Of a stretch of DNA of 64,000 bases, positions 33,061 to 40,977 are shown piece by piece. A program made the position numbers and the translations under genes. Within the stretch, counting starts at the first letter, position 1. Every line of letters starts with the position of its first letter. Origin of the DNA: JAHEKO01 sp965212505. GTDB lineage: Bacteria; Acidobacteriota; Thermoanaerobaculia; Multivoradales; JAHEKO01. The stretch lies in contig OZ243123.1 of assembly GCA_965212505.1 (NCBI GenBank), positions 3,844,001 to 3,908,000 on the forward strand, written 5' to 3'. A model generated the notes under the pieces. The model saw nothing but the letters and a program-made list of their open reading frames with translations. It did not search any database and was not told where the DNA came from.

Positions 33061-34008
33061 GTGACCGACCTCGACGCAGCCGCAGTCTCCGCTTGGATGC
33101 TCGAACGCGGCCTGCCGCTCAGGCAGCTCGAGAAGCTCCCGGGCGACGTCTCGGCCCGACAGTACGCGCGCGCACGACTCGCCGACGGTCGCTCGGCCAT
33201 CGTCGCCCACTATCCTCGCGAACTTCGGGAGAGCTGCGATCGCTTCCGGCAGACGACCGAGCTCCTCGAGGGCGCCGGCGTTCGGGTGCCTCGACTTCTC
33301 TCTTGCGGATGTAGCGAGGGCCTCATGGCTCTGGAAGACGCCGGAGAACAGACGCTCTACGAACTGCGCGAGGAGCCGCTCGAGGATCGCTTGGTCTGGT
33401 TCGAGAGGGCGGTCGACACGAGTCTGCGAATCGCCCGCCTCGATCCGGCCGAGGTAGGGCGCCTCAATCCCCGACTCGACGGAGCGTGGCTACGACGGGA
33501 GCTTCAACAGACCGTGGACAGCTACTTGGCGCCCGCCGACCTTCTCGGCGACAAGCCCACCCGGAGGCGAATCGAGTCGGCGCTCGACCGCCTATGCACA
33601 ACCCTCGGAGAGGCCCCGCCGGCGCCGTGCCATCGAGACTTCATGTGTCGGAATCTCGTACCTGCCGGGTGTGAGCTGATCGTGCTCGACCATCAGGATC
33701 TACGTCTCGGGCCGCCCGGCTACGACCTGGCGTCACTGCTGAACGACAGCTTCTATCCCCCGCCGAGCGTCGAGCAGGTCCTCCTGGCGCGAGCAAAGGT
33801 CGACCCTGTCGACTATCACCGGGCCGCCGCCCAGCGAACGCTGAAGGCGATCGGCACCTTCGCGACGTTCGCCGCTCGCGGTTCCGACCGCCATCTGCCG
33901 TTGATCCCTCCGACGCTCGCGCGGAGCCTGACTCATCTGGCTCACGCACCGGAGACCGAGCAACTCGCCCCGCAACTGCGAGAGCTCTGGGCTCCGGTCT
34001 TCGACTAG
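33061..34008 (+). CDS. AmgK-like amino-sugar kinase (phosphotransferase family)
   Basis: A 315-residue aminoglycoside-phosphotransferase-fold kinase. The Brenner motif CHRDFMCRN and the metal motif LDHQDLRLGPPGYDLASLL match AmgK, which phosphorylates N-acetylmuramate or N-acetylglucosamine at the anomeric position for cell-wall recycling. In Pseudomonas it works with MurU, a nucleotidyltransferase. No murU-like gene is adjacent here. The GTG at 33061 is the start. The region upstream lacks coding character and contains the opposite gene's promoter. The nearby pgeF and lytic transglycosylase genes support a recycling role. Confidence 0.82.
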   Translation: MTDLDAAAVSAWMLERGLPLRQLEKLPGDVSARQYARARLADGRSAIVAHYPRELRESCDRFRQTTELLEGAGVRVPRLLSCGCSEGLMALEDAGEQTLYELREEPLEDRLVWFERAVDTSLRIARLDPAEVGRLNPRLDGAWLRRELQQTVDSYLAPADLLGDKPTRRRIESALDRLCTTLGEAPPAPCHRDFMCRNLVPAGCELIVLDHQDLRLGPPGYDLASLLNDSFYPPPSVEQVLLARAKVDPVDYHRAAAQRTLKAIGTFATFAARGSDRHLPLIPPTLARSLTHLAHAPETEQLAPQLRELWAPVFD

Positions 34009-34021
34009 GGCGTCTCCAGCC

Positions 34022-34201
34022 TCAAGGCTGGATCTGGCCTTCTTCGCCGTCGGAGGCGTCGTCGCCGGTCTTCAGGCCCTTCTTGAAGTTGCTGATGCCC
34101 TCTCCAAGGCCACGGCCGAGCTGGGGCAACTTCGAGGCGCCGAAGATGATGATCACGATCAGAAGGATGATCAGTAGCTCTGAGACTCCGAACGGGCCCA
34201 T
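34022..34201 (-). CDS. tatA: Twin-arginine translocase subunit TatA
   Basis: A 59-residue protein. The N terminus MGPFGVSELLIILLIVIIIF is a short membrane helix with the polar glutamate typical of TatA. The FGASKLPQLGRGLGEGI hinge and an amphipathic helix with KKGLK follow, and then an acidic tail (DDASDGEEG). TatA oligomers form the pore for folded proteins with twin-arginine signals. The protein at 14220 is a possible client. A perfect AGGAGG site precedes the ATG. tatC and tatB are not in the window. The tail is shorter than in E. coli TatA but within the range of TatA/E proteins. Confidence 0.93.
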   Translation of the reverse strand: MGPFGVSELLIILLIVIIIFGASKLPQLGRGLGEGISNFKKGLKTGDDASDGEEGQIQP

Positions 34202-34281
34202 CAGAAGTACCTCCTAGCGCCTCTCCGGCGGACGTTCGCCGAACACGGACGATCCTAGCAGACCGCGAGTTACGAGCCGGT

Positions 34282-35079
34282 CTAGAACGCGGCAGCGGTG
34301 ACGACCGGCGAAGCACCACCGGAGGTGGCGGCGTTGAGCACGTCGGTGTCGAAGACGAACTCGTTCGCGCCGGTGGTCACCCAAAGCTCGCGATGATGGT
34401 TCACGTAGAGCGAGAGGACGCGAGTGACGTAGTGACGAGTTTCGCGATATGGCGGAACGCCCTCGAATCGCTCGACCGCTCCCGGCCCGGCGTTGTAAGC
34501 GGCCAGCGCCAGAACGAGGTCGCCATCGAAGCGGCGCAGAAGAGTTCGCAAGTACCGCGTACCCACATCGATGTTGACACCCGGCTCGTAGATGCCGGTG
34601 TCCCCCGGGTAGCCCGGTGTCGACGGCATGATCTGCATCAGCCCCTGCGCGCCGCGCGGCGACAGCGCCAACGCATTGAAGCCGGACTCAGCTTCGATGA
34701 CCGAGGCGACCAGGAATCCATCCAAACGATGGCGGTCGGCGGCGGTGTGAATCATCCGCCCGTAGGGGAGCCTTGACAGTCTCTCGCGACGAGCTCCCCG
34801 GTCGGTAAAGCTCCGGAAGAGCTGGAAACTCCGCGGCTTCTCGCGCACCGCCGCGGCAAGCTCGGTCCGCCCCATCGCTCGGAAGCCGTTCGGGTACTCA
34901 CCCTGCACCCAGCCCATCAGATCCTCGAGCACCAGCACCTCGGCTGGAGAGGGCGGCGGCGCCCGATCGATATCGATCGACGTACCCGCCTCGTCGGGGC
35001 TATTGAGCGCCAAAACGAGGAGAAATAAGGTCGCCGGAACGATTTTGAACAGGCGACGGCGATGGATTGGACCCGGCAT
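34282..35079 (-). CDS. Lytic transglycosylase (SLT domain), sigma-54 controlled
   Basis: A 265-residue exported enzyme with an N-terminal signal/anchor (about 10-26). Its SLT domain (about 115-225) has the catalytic glutamate in SVIEAESGFN, GAQGLMQIMP and the LALAAYNAGPGAV and RETRHYVTRVL motifs. It cleaves the MurNAc-GlcNAc bond to give anhydro-muropeptides. Such enzymes open the sacculus for pili, secretion systems or growth. It is preceded by a near-perfect -24/-12 promoter (35134-35149). This may tie it to the same NtrC-type regulator as the pilin. No strong ribosome site is visible before the ATG at 35079. Confidence 0.93.
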   Translation of the reverse strand: MPGPIHRRRLFKIVPATLFLLVLALNSPDEAGTSIDIDRAPPPSPAEVLVLEDLMGWVQGEYPNGFRAMGRTELAAAVREKPRSFQLFRSFTDRGARRERLSRLPYGRMIHTAADRHRLDGFLVASVIEAESGFNALALSPRGAQGLMQIMPSTPGYPGDTGIYEPGVNIDVGTRYLRTLLRRFDGDLVLALAAYNAGPGAVERFEGVPPYRETRHYVTRVLSLYVNHHRELWVTTGANEFVFDTDVLNAATSGGASPVVTAAAF

Positions 35080-35133
35080 GGCTTCTCGATGGTTGGGGGA
35101 AAAGGGGCGCTGCGTCCTACGTCAGGTAGAAAT

Positions 35134-35149
35134 AGCAATCCCCATGCCA
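35134..35149 (-). promoter_or_regulatory. Sigma-54 (-24/-12) promoter of lytic transglycosylase
   Basis: On the minus strand TGGCATGGGGATTGCT matches the consensus TGGCACRNNNNTTGCW at all but one position, with GG and GC exactly ten bases apart. The start would be near 35123, about 44 bases before the ATG. Confidence 0.82.
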
Positions 35150-35211
35150 CGAGACCAGGCCGATAGAGCCTGAAAGTAGCGTCAGGTTGCCCGCTCGCCG
35201 GTCTCGTGGCA
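35145..35211. repeat. 12-bp inverted repeat overlapping the -24 box
   Basis: TGCCACGAGACC (35145-35156) and GGTCTCGTGGCA (35200-35211) are perfect reverse complements 43 bases apart. With a one-base bulge, three more pairs (GGC/GCC) follow, and CCTGA/TCAGG can pair inside the loop. One arm contains the -24 element of the sigma-54 promoter. The arms could be activator sites, or in the fis transcript they could form a long hairpin without a T tract. Confidence 0.7.
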
Positions 35212-35251
35212 GGTGCCAGAACGGCGGCGGCTTCAGGGCGTCCGAGAGGGC

Positions 35252-35512
35252 CTATTCTCGATGGGACTTACGCCGATCGGGCGGTGCCGAATAGTCACCC
35301 CCGTCGATGCCAAGATTGCTGACTTTGTTACGAAGCGTATTACGATGAACGCCCAAAGTCTCTGCCGAGCGGGAGAAATTGCCGCGATGACTCTCCAGGC
35401 TGGCAACGATGAACTGCTTTTCAAACTCCTCGCGGGCCTGGCGGAGGGTCACTCCACTCCGGGCCAGTTCCCTGACGATCTGTGACAGCTGTCCGTTCAG
35501 ATCTCGACGCAT
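35252..35512 (-). CDS. Small Fis-type DNA-binding protein
   Basis: An 86-residue protein. The C-terminal half is a Fis-type helix-turn-helix (GNFSRSAETLGVHRNTLRNK) like the last domain of NtrC activators. The N-terminal half contains an amphipathic helix (GQLSQIVRELARSGVTLRQA) suited to dimer formation. E. coli Fis is 98 residues. An in-frame GTG at 35557 would add 15 codons, but that GTG is part of the extended -10 box GTGCTATCCT, so I choose the ATG at 35512. It lies upstream of the slt promoter on the same strand. A nucleoid or specific regulator role is possible. Confidence 0.85.
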   Translation of the reverse strand: MRRDLNGQLSQIVRELARSGVTLRQAREEFEKQFIVASLESHRGNFSRSAETLGVHRNTLRNKVSNLGIDGGDYSAPPDRRKSHRE

Positions 35513-35547
35513 CGACGTTATGGCCTGCCCTCGAAAAGAGGCCTGCG

Positions 35548-35557
35548 AGGATAGCAC
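35548..35557 (-). promoter_or_regulatory. Extended -10 promoter (GTGCTATCCT) of the Fis-like gene
   Basis: On the minus strand TATCCT with an upstream TG lies 35 bases before the ATG at 35512. It resembles the -10 boxes at 25899 and 30601. Confidence 0.4.
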
Positions 35558-35614
35558 GATCCTCGGAACGACTGACTAGCCCAGCTCGCGGCCAGGAGCG
35601 CGCGTGCGCCGCGT

Positions 35615-36820
35615 CTAGTTCGCTTCGAGATCGAGGCGGTCGCCGATGTGTACGGTGTAGCGAGATTCCAGGATCTTTGCCGCCGCGGTACCTTCCTCGA
35701 CCGCCAGAACACCCACCTCGCCGACGACTACCGGCGGTAGGCCTGGCGCGTTCAGGCGATAGATCGTGAAGATGTCTCCGGGGATCACGTCGTCCTCGGA
35801 GCCTCGATCCATGAACACGACGTGCCCCTGCCCGAGCGAGACGATGTTCGACATCGACCGCACGATCATCGGGCCCTCCTCGAGGCCGCCCGCCTCGGGA
35901 TCGTTGATCCCGCGCATGCGCGGTCGGCGAGCGAGCGGGATCGGCTGGTGCTCGAACGGCTCCAGGGTGGCGCCGACGAAGATGTGCTCACACGAGTGCA
36001 CAATCTCCGCGATGCTGGTCACCTCCTGAACCGAGAGGAGTCGCACGCGACCGGAGTAACGGTAGAAGCGGCCGAGGCTCTCACCGGACTGGGGGTGATC
36101 AACTCGCTCCAACGGCGTCACTGCCGTGAAGACCTGGCCGGCGCTCAGACCGACGTCGGTGCCACCGTCGACGTAGATGATGTCGCCGGTGGTGAGGCCC
36201 AATTTGACCGTGTCCACGGTTCCCCAGTGGCCCTTGACCGCCTCGCGGTGAGAGGACATGCGGGGAGCGAGGTTCTCGTACTCGGAGCCGATGATCTGGC
36301 GCTCGAACTGTAGATCCTCCGGACCGATGAAGCCGGTGCAGTAGATGTCGTCTTCGCTACCGAGCGCCTCGGGCGGACTCGCCCGCCGGTCGAGTCGCAG
36401 AGCGTCGGCTCCGGACCCCGCGGTCGCTCCGCCGGCACCACCGGCTGCGCTCCCTCCCTGCCCGTAGACACCGGCCTCGGCAATCTGCGAGACCTCTTCT
36501 ACCGTCGAAGAGGCGACGTCGAGAACGATCGGGTCTCCAGGATAGATCCAGTGCGAATCCTCTATATAGGAATTACGCTCCCAGATCTGCGGCCAGAGAT
36601 AGGGGTCGCCCAGGAACTGCTCTGCGAGATCCCAGAGTGTGTCGCCGGCCTGCACCTCGTAGATGCGCGAGGCGTCCGAATGCCCAGCTGGAGGTGTCCA
36701 GGCGGTCCAACGGTCCCCAATCTGGAAGAGCTGCGGAGGCTGGTCGGCCGCCGCGGCCAGTTGTGCCGCGAAGATGATCAGCAGCAACGCCGCCGCCCAC
36801 AATGGTCCACTCTTGCGCAT
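35615..36820 (-). CDS. Exported LysM-domain protein
   Basis: A 401-residue protein with a signal peptide (hydrophobic residues 7-22, AAAADQ after the cut). A LysM domain (about 53-100, YEVQAGDTLWDLAEQFLGD and WIYPGDPIVLD) should bind GlcNAc-containing glycan. A Gly/Ala-rich linker (about 120-140) is followed by a 250-residue beta-rich region with repeated units such as GDIIYVDGGTDVGLSAGQVF and GHVVFMDRGSEDDVIPGDIF. It resembles periplasmic LysM proteins of Acidobacteriota and delta-proteobacteria. The ATG at 36820 has GAGGGG seven bases upstream. No catalytic domain is seen. Confidence 0.87.
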   Translation of the reverse strand: MRKSGPLWAAALLLIIFAAQLAAAADQPPQLFQIGDRWTAWTPPAGHSDASRIYEVQAGDTLWDLAEQFLGDPYLWPQIWERNSYIEDSHWIYPGDPIVLDVASSTVEEVSQIAEAGVYGQGGSAAGGAGGATAGSGADALRLDRRASPPEALGSEDDIYCTGFIGPEDLQFERQIIGSEYENLAPRMSSHREAVKGHWGTVDTVKLGLTTGDIIYVDGGTDVGLSAGQVFTAVTPLERVDHPQSGESLGRFYRYSGRVRLLSVQEVTSIAEIVHSCEHIFVGATLEPFEHQPIPLARRPRMRGINDPEAGGLEEGPMIVRSMSNIVSLGQGHVVFMDRGSEDDVIPGDIFTIYRLNAPGLPPVVVGEVGVLAVEEGTAAAKILESRYTVHIGDRLDLEAN

Positions 36821-37106
36821 CGGAGACCCCCTCAACGTCTCACCGATTCCTGCTTTGGAAGATTCGGCACTGAGTTTCGTCGGAGCACGCCTTCCGCGGC
36901 CCCTCGCCTCTGCCGGATTATGACGAGAAGCGCTGGGCCGATCTGTGGACTAAATAACAGGCCCGGATCGAGGCGTTAGCCCGCCGCTTCGACCACACTT
37001 CGATCCCGAACGTCGCAACGGCGCGCTCGGGCGGCGCTGAAAGAGGCCAAACGCGTCGGGTTCAGACATCTGCGCCGGCCTCGGCGACAGACGGGAGAGA
37101 GACGAG
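36821..37106 (-). other. 286-base gene-free stretch upstream of LysM gene
   Basis: The longest gene-free stretch in the window. On the minus strand CATAAT (36917-36922) matches five of six -10 bases and could start a leader of about 90 bases for the LysM gene, but the -35 is poor. I find no tRNA, known riboswitch or convincing terminator. A 39-codon reading frame from about 37069 has no ribosome site. Confidence 0.4.
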
Positions 37107-37865
37107 CTAGGAGCCCGGGAGCTCGTCGCGGCGTTCCGAGGCGCTCGGTGCCGCCGCAGAGCTCGGGAAGCGCCGGAGCACCTCGTCGTACGTCGCCCTC
37201 GCCTCGTCGACATCGCCGAGGCGTGCCAGCGTGTCCGCGAGGCGTAGCAGAGCGTCGGGAACTTTGTTGCCGCCCGGGTAACGCTGAACGGTCTCGCGGA
37301 AGGCGGCGCGCGCACCCGAGAAGTCACCGCGCGCGAACCTCGCTTCGCCGATCCAGTAGTGCGCGTTGTCTGCCAGTTCGCTCGCTCCGTAGGCGCTCAA
37401 GAACTGCTGGAACGTACTCTCCGCGTCCACGTGGCTCCCCTGGTGGTAGAGGGTGTAGCCGCGGTCGTAGAGCTCTTGCGCCTCCTTGGGCAGCGGTCCA
37501 GGCTCGACCGACACCGGCGTCTCGCGTGCGTCAGCCGGAAGCGGCCGTTTTGCGGCCGGGCGAGGCGGCGGTGGGATGTCGGCCGACTCGATCGAGGCCG
37601 GCTCACCGATCCCGGCGACGCCATCGTCGAGCCGCGGCGGTTCGGGCGCCGGCTCCGTAGCAGCCGCGACGTGTGCTTCGAGTTCAGCGACCTGCTTTCG
37701 CAGCCGCTCGAGCTCCACCTCGGAGACGCGGGCCTGGCGCTGCAGCTCCAAGATTCGAGACTTCATCTCCTCCACCTGGGGATCCTCCCTCTCGACAGGA
37801 GAGAAGAGTGCGGGGCTGCAGCCGACCGAGGCCACGAGCGCCAGTGCGAGGAGGCGCAGACTCAA
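37107..37865 (-). CDS. CpoB/YbgF-like lipoprotein with coiled coil and TPRs
   Basis: A 252-residue protein with a lipoprotein signal (VASVGC, Cys16). It has a coiled coil (about 30-70, EEMKSRILELQRQARVSEVELERLRKQVAELE in two heptad blocks), a Pro-rich linker and TPR repeats (about 130-240, ELYDRGYTLYHQGSHVDAES). The layout is that of CpoB/YbgF, which links peptidoglycan synthesis with the Tol complex. The start is TTG and overlaps the BamD-like stop as TTGA. It is the last gene of an rpe-bamD-cpoB run. Confidence 0.85.
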   Translation of the reverse strand: MSLRLLALALVASVGCSPALFSPVEREDPQVEEMKSRILELQRQARVSEVELERLRKQVAELEAHVAAATEPAPEPPRLDDGVAGIGEPASIESADIPPPPRPAAKRPLPADARETPVSVEPGPLPKEAQELYDRGYTLYHQGSHVDAESTFQQFLSAYGASELADNAHYWIGEARFARGDFSGARAAFRETVQRYPGGNKVPDALLRLADTLARLGDVDEARATYDEVLRRFPSSAAAPSASERRDELPGS

Positions 37866-38623
37866 CCGGCCTCACTCCTCGCCGGCAGCTTCGCCACGAG
37901 GGGACTGTCCGGATACTCCATCCGCAACCGCCCGCGGGTCTCACTCGCCTTCTCGACCTCCTCCGCCCGCTCGTAGGCCAGGCCCAGCTGGAAGAGGACC
38001 TTGTCCATCTCGTCGTACTCGGGATAGAGCTCGAGTATGCGCTCGAAGCGTCGAATCGCCGCCGCGGGCAGCCGCATGCTGCGCATGTGGAAATAGCCCT
38101 TCAGGTACTCCGACTCCGCGAGCCGGTTGTTGACCTGGAGAATCTGCTCCGTCGCCTCGTCGGTGTACTCCGACGTCGGGTAGATCCGCAGAAGATCGTT
38201 GTAGGCGGCGAGCGCCTCTCGCGTCGCTGCCTGATCTCGATCGGCCCGGAGCATGCGCTTCGAAAGGCTGTTGGCGATCTGGAATTGGACGTAGGGAGAG
38301 CGATCGCTGGTCGGGAACCGATTCTGGAAGTCGCGGTACTTCGCCTCGGCCTTGATGAAGTTCTCGATGCCCCCATCGAGATAGTGCGCGTCGGCGACGA
38401 GTAGCAGCGCCTCGCGGCCGGTGGCGGAGTTCGGCGCAACTTCGAACGCGTGAATCAGGTGCTCCCGCGCTCGGAGGTACTTTTCCTGCTGCAAGAGCGA
38501 CTTGCCCTCCGCCAGCGACTCGTCCGCCGACAGGGCCAAGATCGGGTCCTGGTAGCCGTCTCCGCCGCAGCCGATCCCTACGAGAAGCAGCGGCAGGGCC
38601 AGAATTTTCATTGCTCGTTTCAT
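37862..38623 (-). CDS. BamD-like outer-membrane assembly lipoprotein
   Basis: A 253-residue lipoprotein (LLVGIGC lipobox, Cys19) with five TPR-like repeats across residues 25-245 (AEGKSLLQQEKYLRAREHL, YRDFQNRFPTSDRSPYVQ, FERILELYPEYDEMDKV). It matches the BamD/YfiO family that joins BamA to insert barrels into the outer membrane. The ATG overlaps the rpe stop as ATGA (38620-38623). The clients would include the barrels at 30662 and 63146. Other outer-membrane TPR lipoproteins cannot be ruled out because bamA is not adjacent. Confidence 0.8.
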   Translation of the reverse strand: MKRAMKILALPLLLVGIGCGGDGYQDPILALSADESLAEGKSLLQQEKYLRAREHLIHAFEVAPNSATGREALLLVADAHYLDGGIENFIKAEAKYRDFQNRFPTSDRSPYVQFQIANSLSKRMLRADRDQAATREALAAYNDLLRIYPTSEYTDEATEQILQVNNRLAESEYLKGYFHMRSMRLPAAAIRRFERILELYPEYDEMDKVLFQLGLAYERAEEVEKASETRGRLRMEYPDSPLVAKLPARSEAG

Positions 38624-39282
38624 GAGTTCGTTTCCTCTGCGCGCTCGCGCATCTCGCGCGCCGCAGCTTCGGGGCTCTCCGCACCGAAGATCGCCGACCC
38701 GGCGACACAGATCTCGACGCCGGCGGCGACGACCTGCGCAACGTTGCCCGCGTCCACGCCGCCATCCATCGATATCTTCACATGCAAGGATCGGTCCTCG
38801 ATCACGTCTCGCAGCCGGCGCGCCTTCTCCACCACGTAGGGCAGGAACGGCTGGCCCGCGAAACCTGGGTTGACCGACATCAACACCACGTAGTCGAGAC
38901 TCGGGAGGACGTCGTGGAGTACCTCGATCGGCGTCGCCGGATTGAGTGCCACTCCGGCTTTGGCGCCAAATTGACGAATCTGAGCCGCCATTCGGTCGAG
39001 GTGCGTCGACGCCTCCCAGTGGACGGTCAACCAATCGGCTCCCGCCTCTAGGTACTCGTCGAGCAGCTGCTCGGGCCGCTCGACCATCAGGTGAACGTCC
39101 ATCGGAAGCTCGGTCGCCCGCTTGAGGTCTCGCAGCACCGGAATGCCGAAGGTCAGATTCGGCACGAAGTGACCGTCCATCACGTCGACGTGCACCAGGT
39201 CGGCGCCGGCTCGCTCACAGACGCGAAGGGCGCTCTTGAAGTCGGCCAGGTCGGCCGCCAGGATCGAAGGTGCGAGCAGCAT
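38620..39282 (-). CDS. rpe: Ribulose-phosphate 3-epimerase
   Basis: A 220-residue TIM-barrel enzyme that interconverts ribulose 5-phosphate and xylulose 5-phosphate. It has APSILAADLADF, the metal ligands in VHVDVMDGHFVPNLTFG and MDVHLMV, and VNPGFAGQPF and SMDGGVDAGN near the C terminus. Length is normal. The ATG at 39282 is the conserved start; the extra codons upstream belong to the PASTA gene's end. It feeds the pentose phosphate and isoprenoid pathways (dxr lies in the window). Confidence 0.96.
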   Translation of the reverse strand: MLLAPSILAADLADFKSALRVCERAGADLVHVDVMDGHFVPNLTFGIPVLRDLKRATELPMDVHLMVERPEQLLDEYLEAGADWLTVHWEASTHLDRMAAQIRQFGAKAGVALNPATPIEVLHDVLPSLDYVVLMSVNPGFAGQPFLPYVVEKARRLRDVIEDRSLHVKISMDGGVDAGNVAQVVAAGVEICVAGSAIFGAESPEAAAREMRERAEETNS

Positions 39283-39295
39283 AGGGTCGGCCTCC

Positions 39296-40039
39296 TCAGC
39301 CTTGGATGGGATCGGGCGTCGCAACGACCAGTGAGATGACATCTTGCCGACTCAGCGGATGACCCGGCGGAGGGAACTGCCTCAGGACGACGCCCGGTGA
39401 GATCCCCTCGTAAGACTCGAACTTGACGCTCCCGAACCGGAAGCCGCGACTCTCGAAGAAATTGCGCACGCCGTCGAAGTCACGATAGACCAGATCGGGC
39501 ATCACGAACGTCTCGGCGCGCCCCTCGAGACAGAGGAAGAGCTCGACCGCCTCGGCGGCCCCGACCTGGGCGCCCGGGCGTGGTCGCTGATCGATCACCG
39601 TACCCGGAACCCCGGTCGCACTGAAGACTCCCGACGTTCGTCCGAGGCCCAGTCCGGCGGCATGCAGAGTGACCTGGGCCGCCTGGAGCGCCTGCCCGGT
39701 TAGATCGGGGACCTCGACGAGCTGACGCCCGAGCGAAACGATCGCCTCGATCGGGCTCCCCTGTTTGACGACGCTGCCCGGGCTCGGGTCCTGCTGCACC
39801 ACCTGGCCTGCCGGCACCGTCTCGTCGTAGCGAGGGTCCTCCGAGATGCGAAGCTCCAACCCGGAATCGGCGAGCGTCGCCGCCGCCTGCACCTCTGTCA
39901 TTCCGGTGACCGTCGGCACGGTGGTGGCACCGCTACGCACGAACTGGTTGAACGAGATGTAGCCAGCGGCGATGAAGATCAGCAGGACGGCGCCGGCATA
40001 GGCGACGAAGCCGAGAAAACGCAGAATTCGCGCCCACAT
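39296..40039 (-). CDS. Membrane-anchored protein with three PASTA domains
   Basis: A 247-residue protein with one N-terminal membrane helix (about 10-30) and three PASTA domains (about 40-105, 108-172 and 175-240; for example VPTVTGMTEVQAAATLADSG and VPDLTGQALQAAQVTLHAAG). PASTA domains bind peptidoglycan or muropeptides and usually sit on PknB kinases or PBP2x. Here there is no kinase domain, so it may be a free sensor or anchor. A TAGAGT box ends nine bases before the ATG, and no ribosome site is seen. Confidence 0.9.
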   Translation of the reverse strand: MWARILRFLGFVAYAGAVLLIFIAAGYISFNQFVRSGATTVPTVTGMTEVQAAATLADSGLELRISEDPRYDETVPAGQVVQQDPSPGSVVKQGSPIEAIVSLGRQLVEVPDLTGQALQAAQVTLHAAGLGLGRTSGVFSATGVPGTVIDQRPRPGAQVGAAEAVELFLCLEGRAETFVMPDLVYRDFDGVRNFFESRGFRFGSVKFESYEGISPGVVLRQFPPPGHPLSRQDVISLVVATPDPIQG

Positions 40040-40048
40040 CGATCGGGC

Positions 40049-40054
40049 ACTCTA
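40049..40054 (-). promoter_or_regulatory. -10 box (TAGAGT) for the PASTA gene
   Basis: On the minus strand TAGAGT ends nine bases before the ATG, suggesting a transcript that is leaderless or has a leader of two to three bases. Confidence 0.4.
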
Positions 40055-40081
40055 TCAAAGGGTGAGGAAGCGACTCGGCGA

Positions 40082-40960
40082 TCAGAACGCCCGGAGGCGC
40101 GCCAGATCGCGTTCGTGTCCCCGGCCGTCCGAGCCCACCGGCGTCTCGAGGATCATCGGCGTCGAGCGGAGGCGCCGGTGTCGCACGAGGCGCCGAAAGA
40201 AGGCCTCGCCGATCAACCCCTCTGAGACATTCGCATGTCGATCGCGACGCGAGCCAAACGGCTTCAGCGAGTCGTTGAGATGAATACACGACGGCTCTCT
40301 CGAGCCGAGAGACGCTTCGATGCGGCGGAGCAGCGTTCCGAGGCCTCGCGGCTGATGGAGGGGATAGCCCGCCGCGAACGCGTGACACGTGTCGAGACAG
40401 AGTCCGATCCGGTCAGGCTCCTCAACCCGGTCGCGAATCTCTCCCAGCTGAGCGATCCGGTAGCCCAGCACGGTTCCCTGACCCGCGGTGTTCTCGAGCA
40501 GCAGCCTCGTTCGGGGCTCACGGCCGTGTCGACCTTCTCGCTCGACGTAGATCGCCAGAACTCGATTGATCGAGTCCGCAATCCGCTCGAGCCCCGCCGC
40601 CTCACCCCGCCCCATATGAGCCCCGGGGTGAAACATGAGGGCGTCGACGCCGAGGCGGTTGCAGCGACAGAGCTCGTCCGCTAGAGCCCTACGCGAGCGC
40701 TCGAGGGTCGAACGCTCCCGAGCCGCGAGGTTGACCAGATACGACGCGTGCGCGACGACCGCCTCGATCGAACTCGCGGCGCGGGCCTCGTGGAAGCGCT
40801 CCACCTGCTCGGCGACGAGCCCCTTCTGCTTCCACTGATTCGGGTTCTTGACGAAGATCTGGATCGCGCGCGAGCCGAGCCGCTCACCTCGCTCGATGGC
40901 CAGGTGCAAGCCGCCCGCAACCGAGCTGTGGGCGCCCAGAAGCGCGCCGGATCGAGCCAC
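40082..40960 (-). CDS. nfo: Endonuclease IV (AP endonuclease)
   Basis: A 292-residue TIM-barrel enzyme that cuts DNA 5' to abasic sites. The trinuclear zinc ligands are in GAHSSVAGG, HPGAHMG, LLLENTAGQG, GLCLDTCHAFAAGY and HLNDS. Motif order and length (about 285 in E. coli) are normal. The start is GTG, 17 bases after the cysteine-free peroxiredoxin-fold gene upstream, so they probably share a transcript. Confidence 0.94.
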   Translation of the reverse strand: MARSGALLGAHSSVAGGLHLAIERGERLGSRAIQIFVKNPNQWKQKGLVAEQVERFHEARAASSIEAVVAHASYLVNLAARERSTLERSRRALADELCRCNRLGVDALMFHPGAHMGRGEAAGLERIADSINRVLAIYVEREGRHGREPRTRLLLENTAGQGTVLGYRIAQLGEIRDRVEEPDRIGLCLDTCHAFAAGYPLHQPRGLGTLLRRIEASLGSREPSCIHLNDSLKPFGSRRDRHANVSEGLIGEAFFRRLVRHRRLRSTPMILETPVGSDGRGHERDLARLRAF

Positions 40961-40977
40961 CTAGCGAAGGCTCGAGA

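Noticed and set aside
35513..35557. N-terminal extension of the Fis-like protein from GTG 35557
   Set aside because: The GTG coincides with the extended -10 motif GTGCTATCCT, and the ATG at 35512 gives a protein of usual Fis-like size.
36940..37020. tRNA-like sequence with CTTCGATCCC
   Set aside because: The T-arm stem does not pair and no acceptor or anticodon stem can be drawn.
36950..37069. Small reading frame of 39 codons between the LysM and CpoB-like genes
   Set aside because: No ribosome site, Arg/Ser-rich composition typical of a GC-rich non-coding frame, and no domain.
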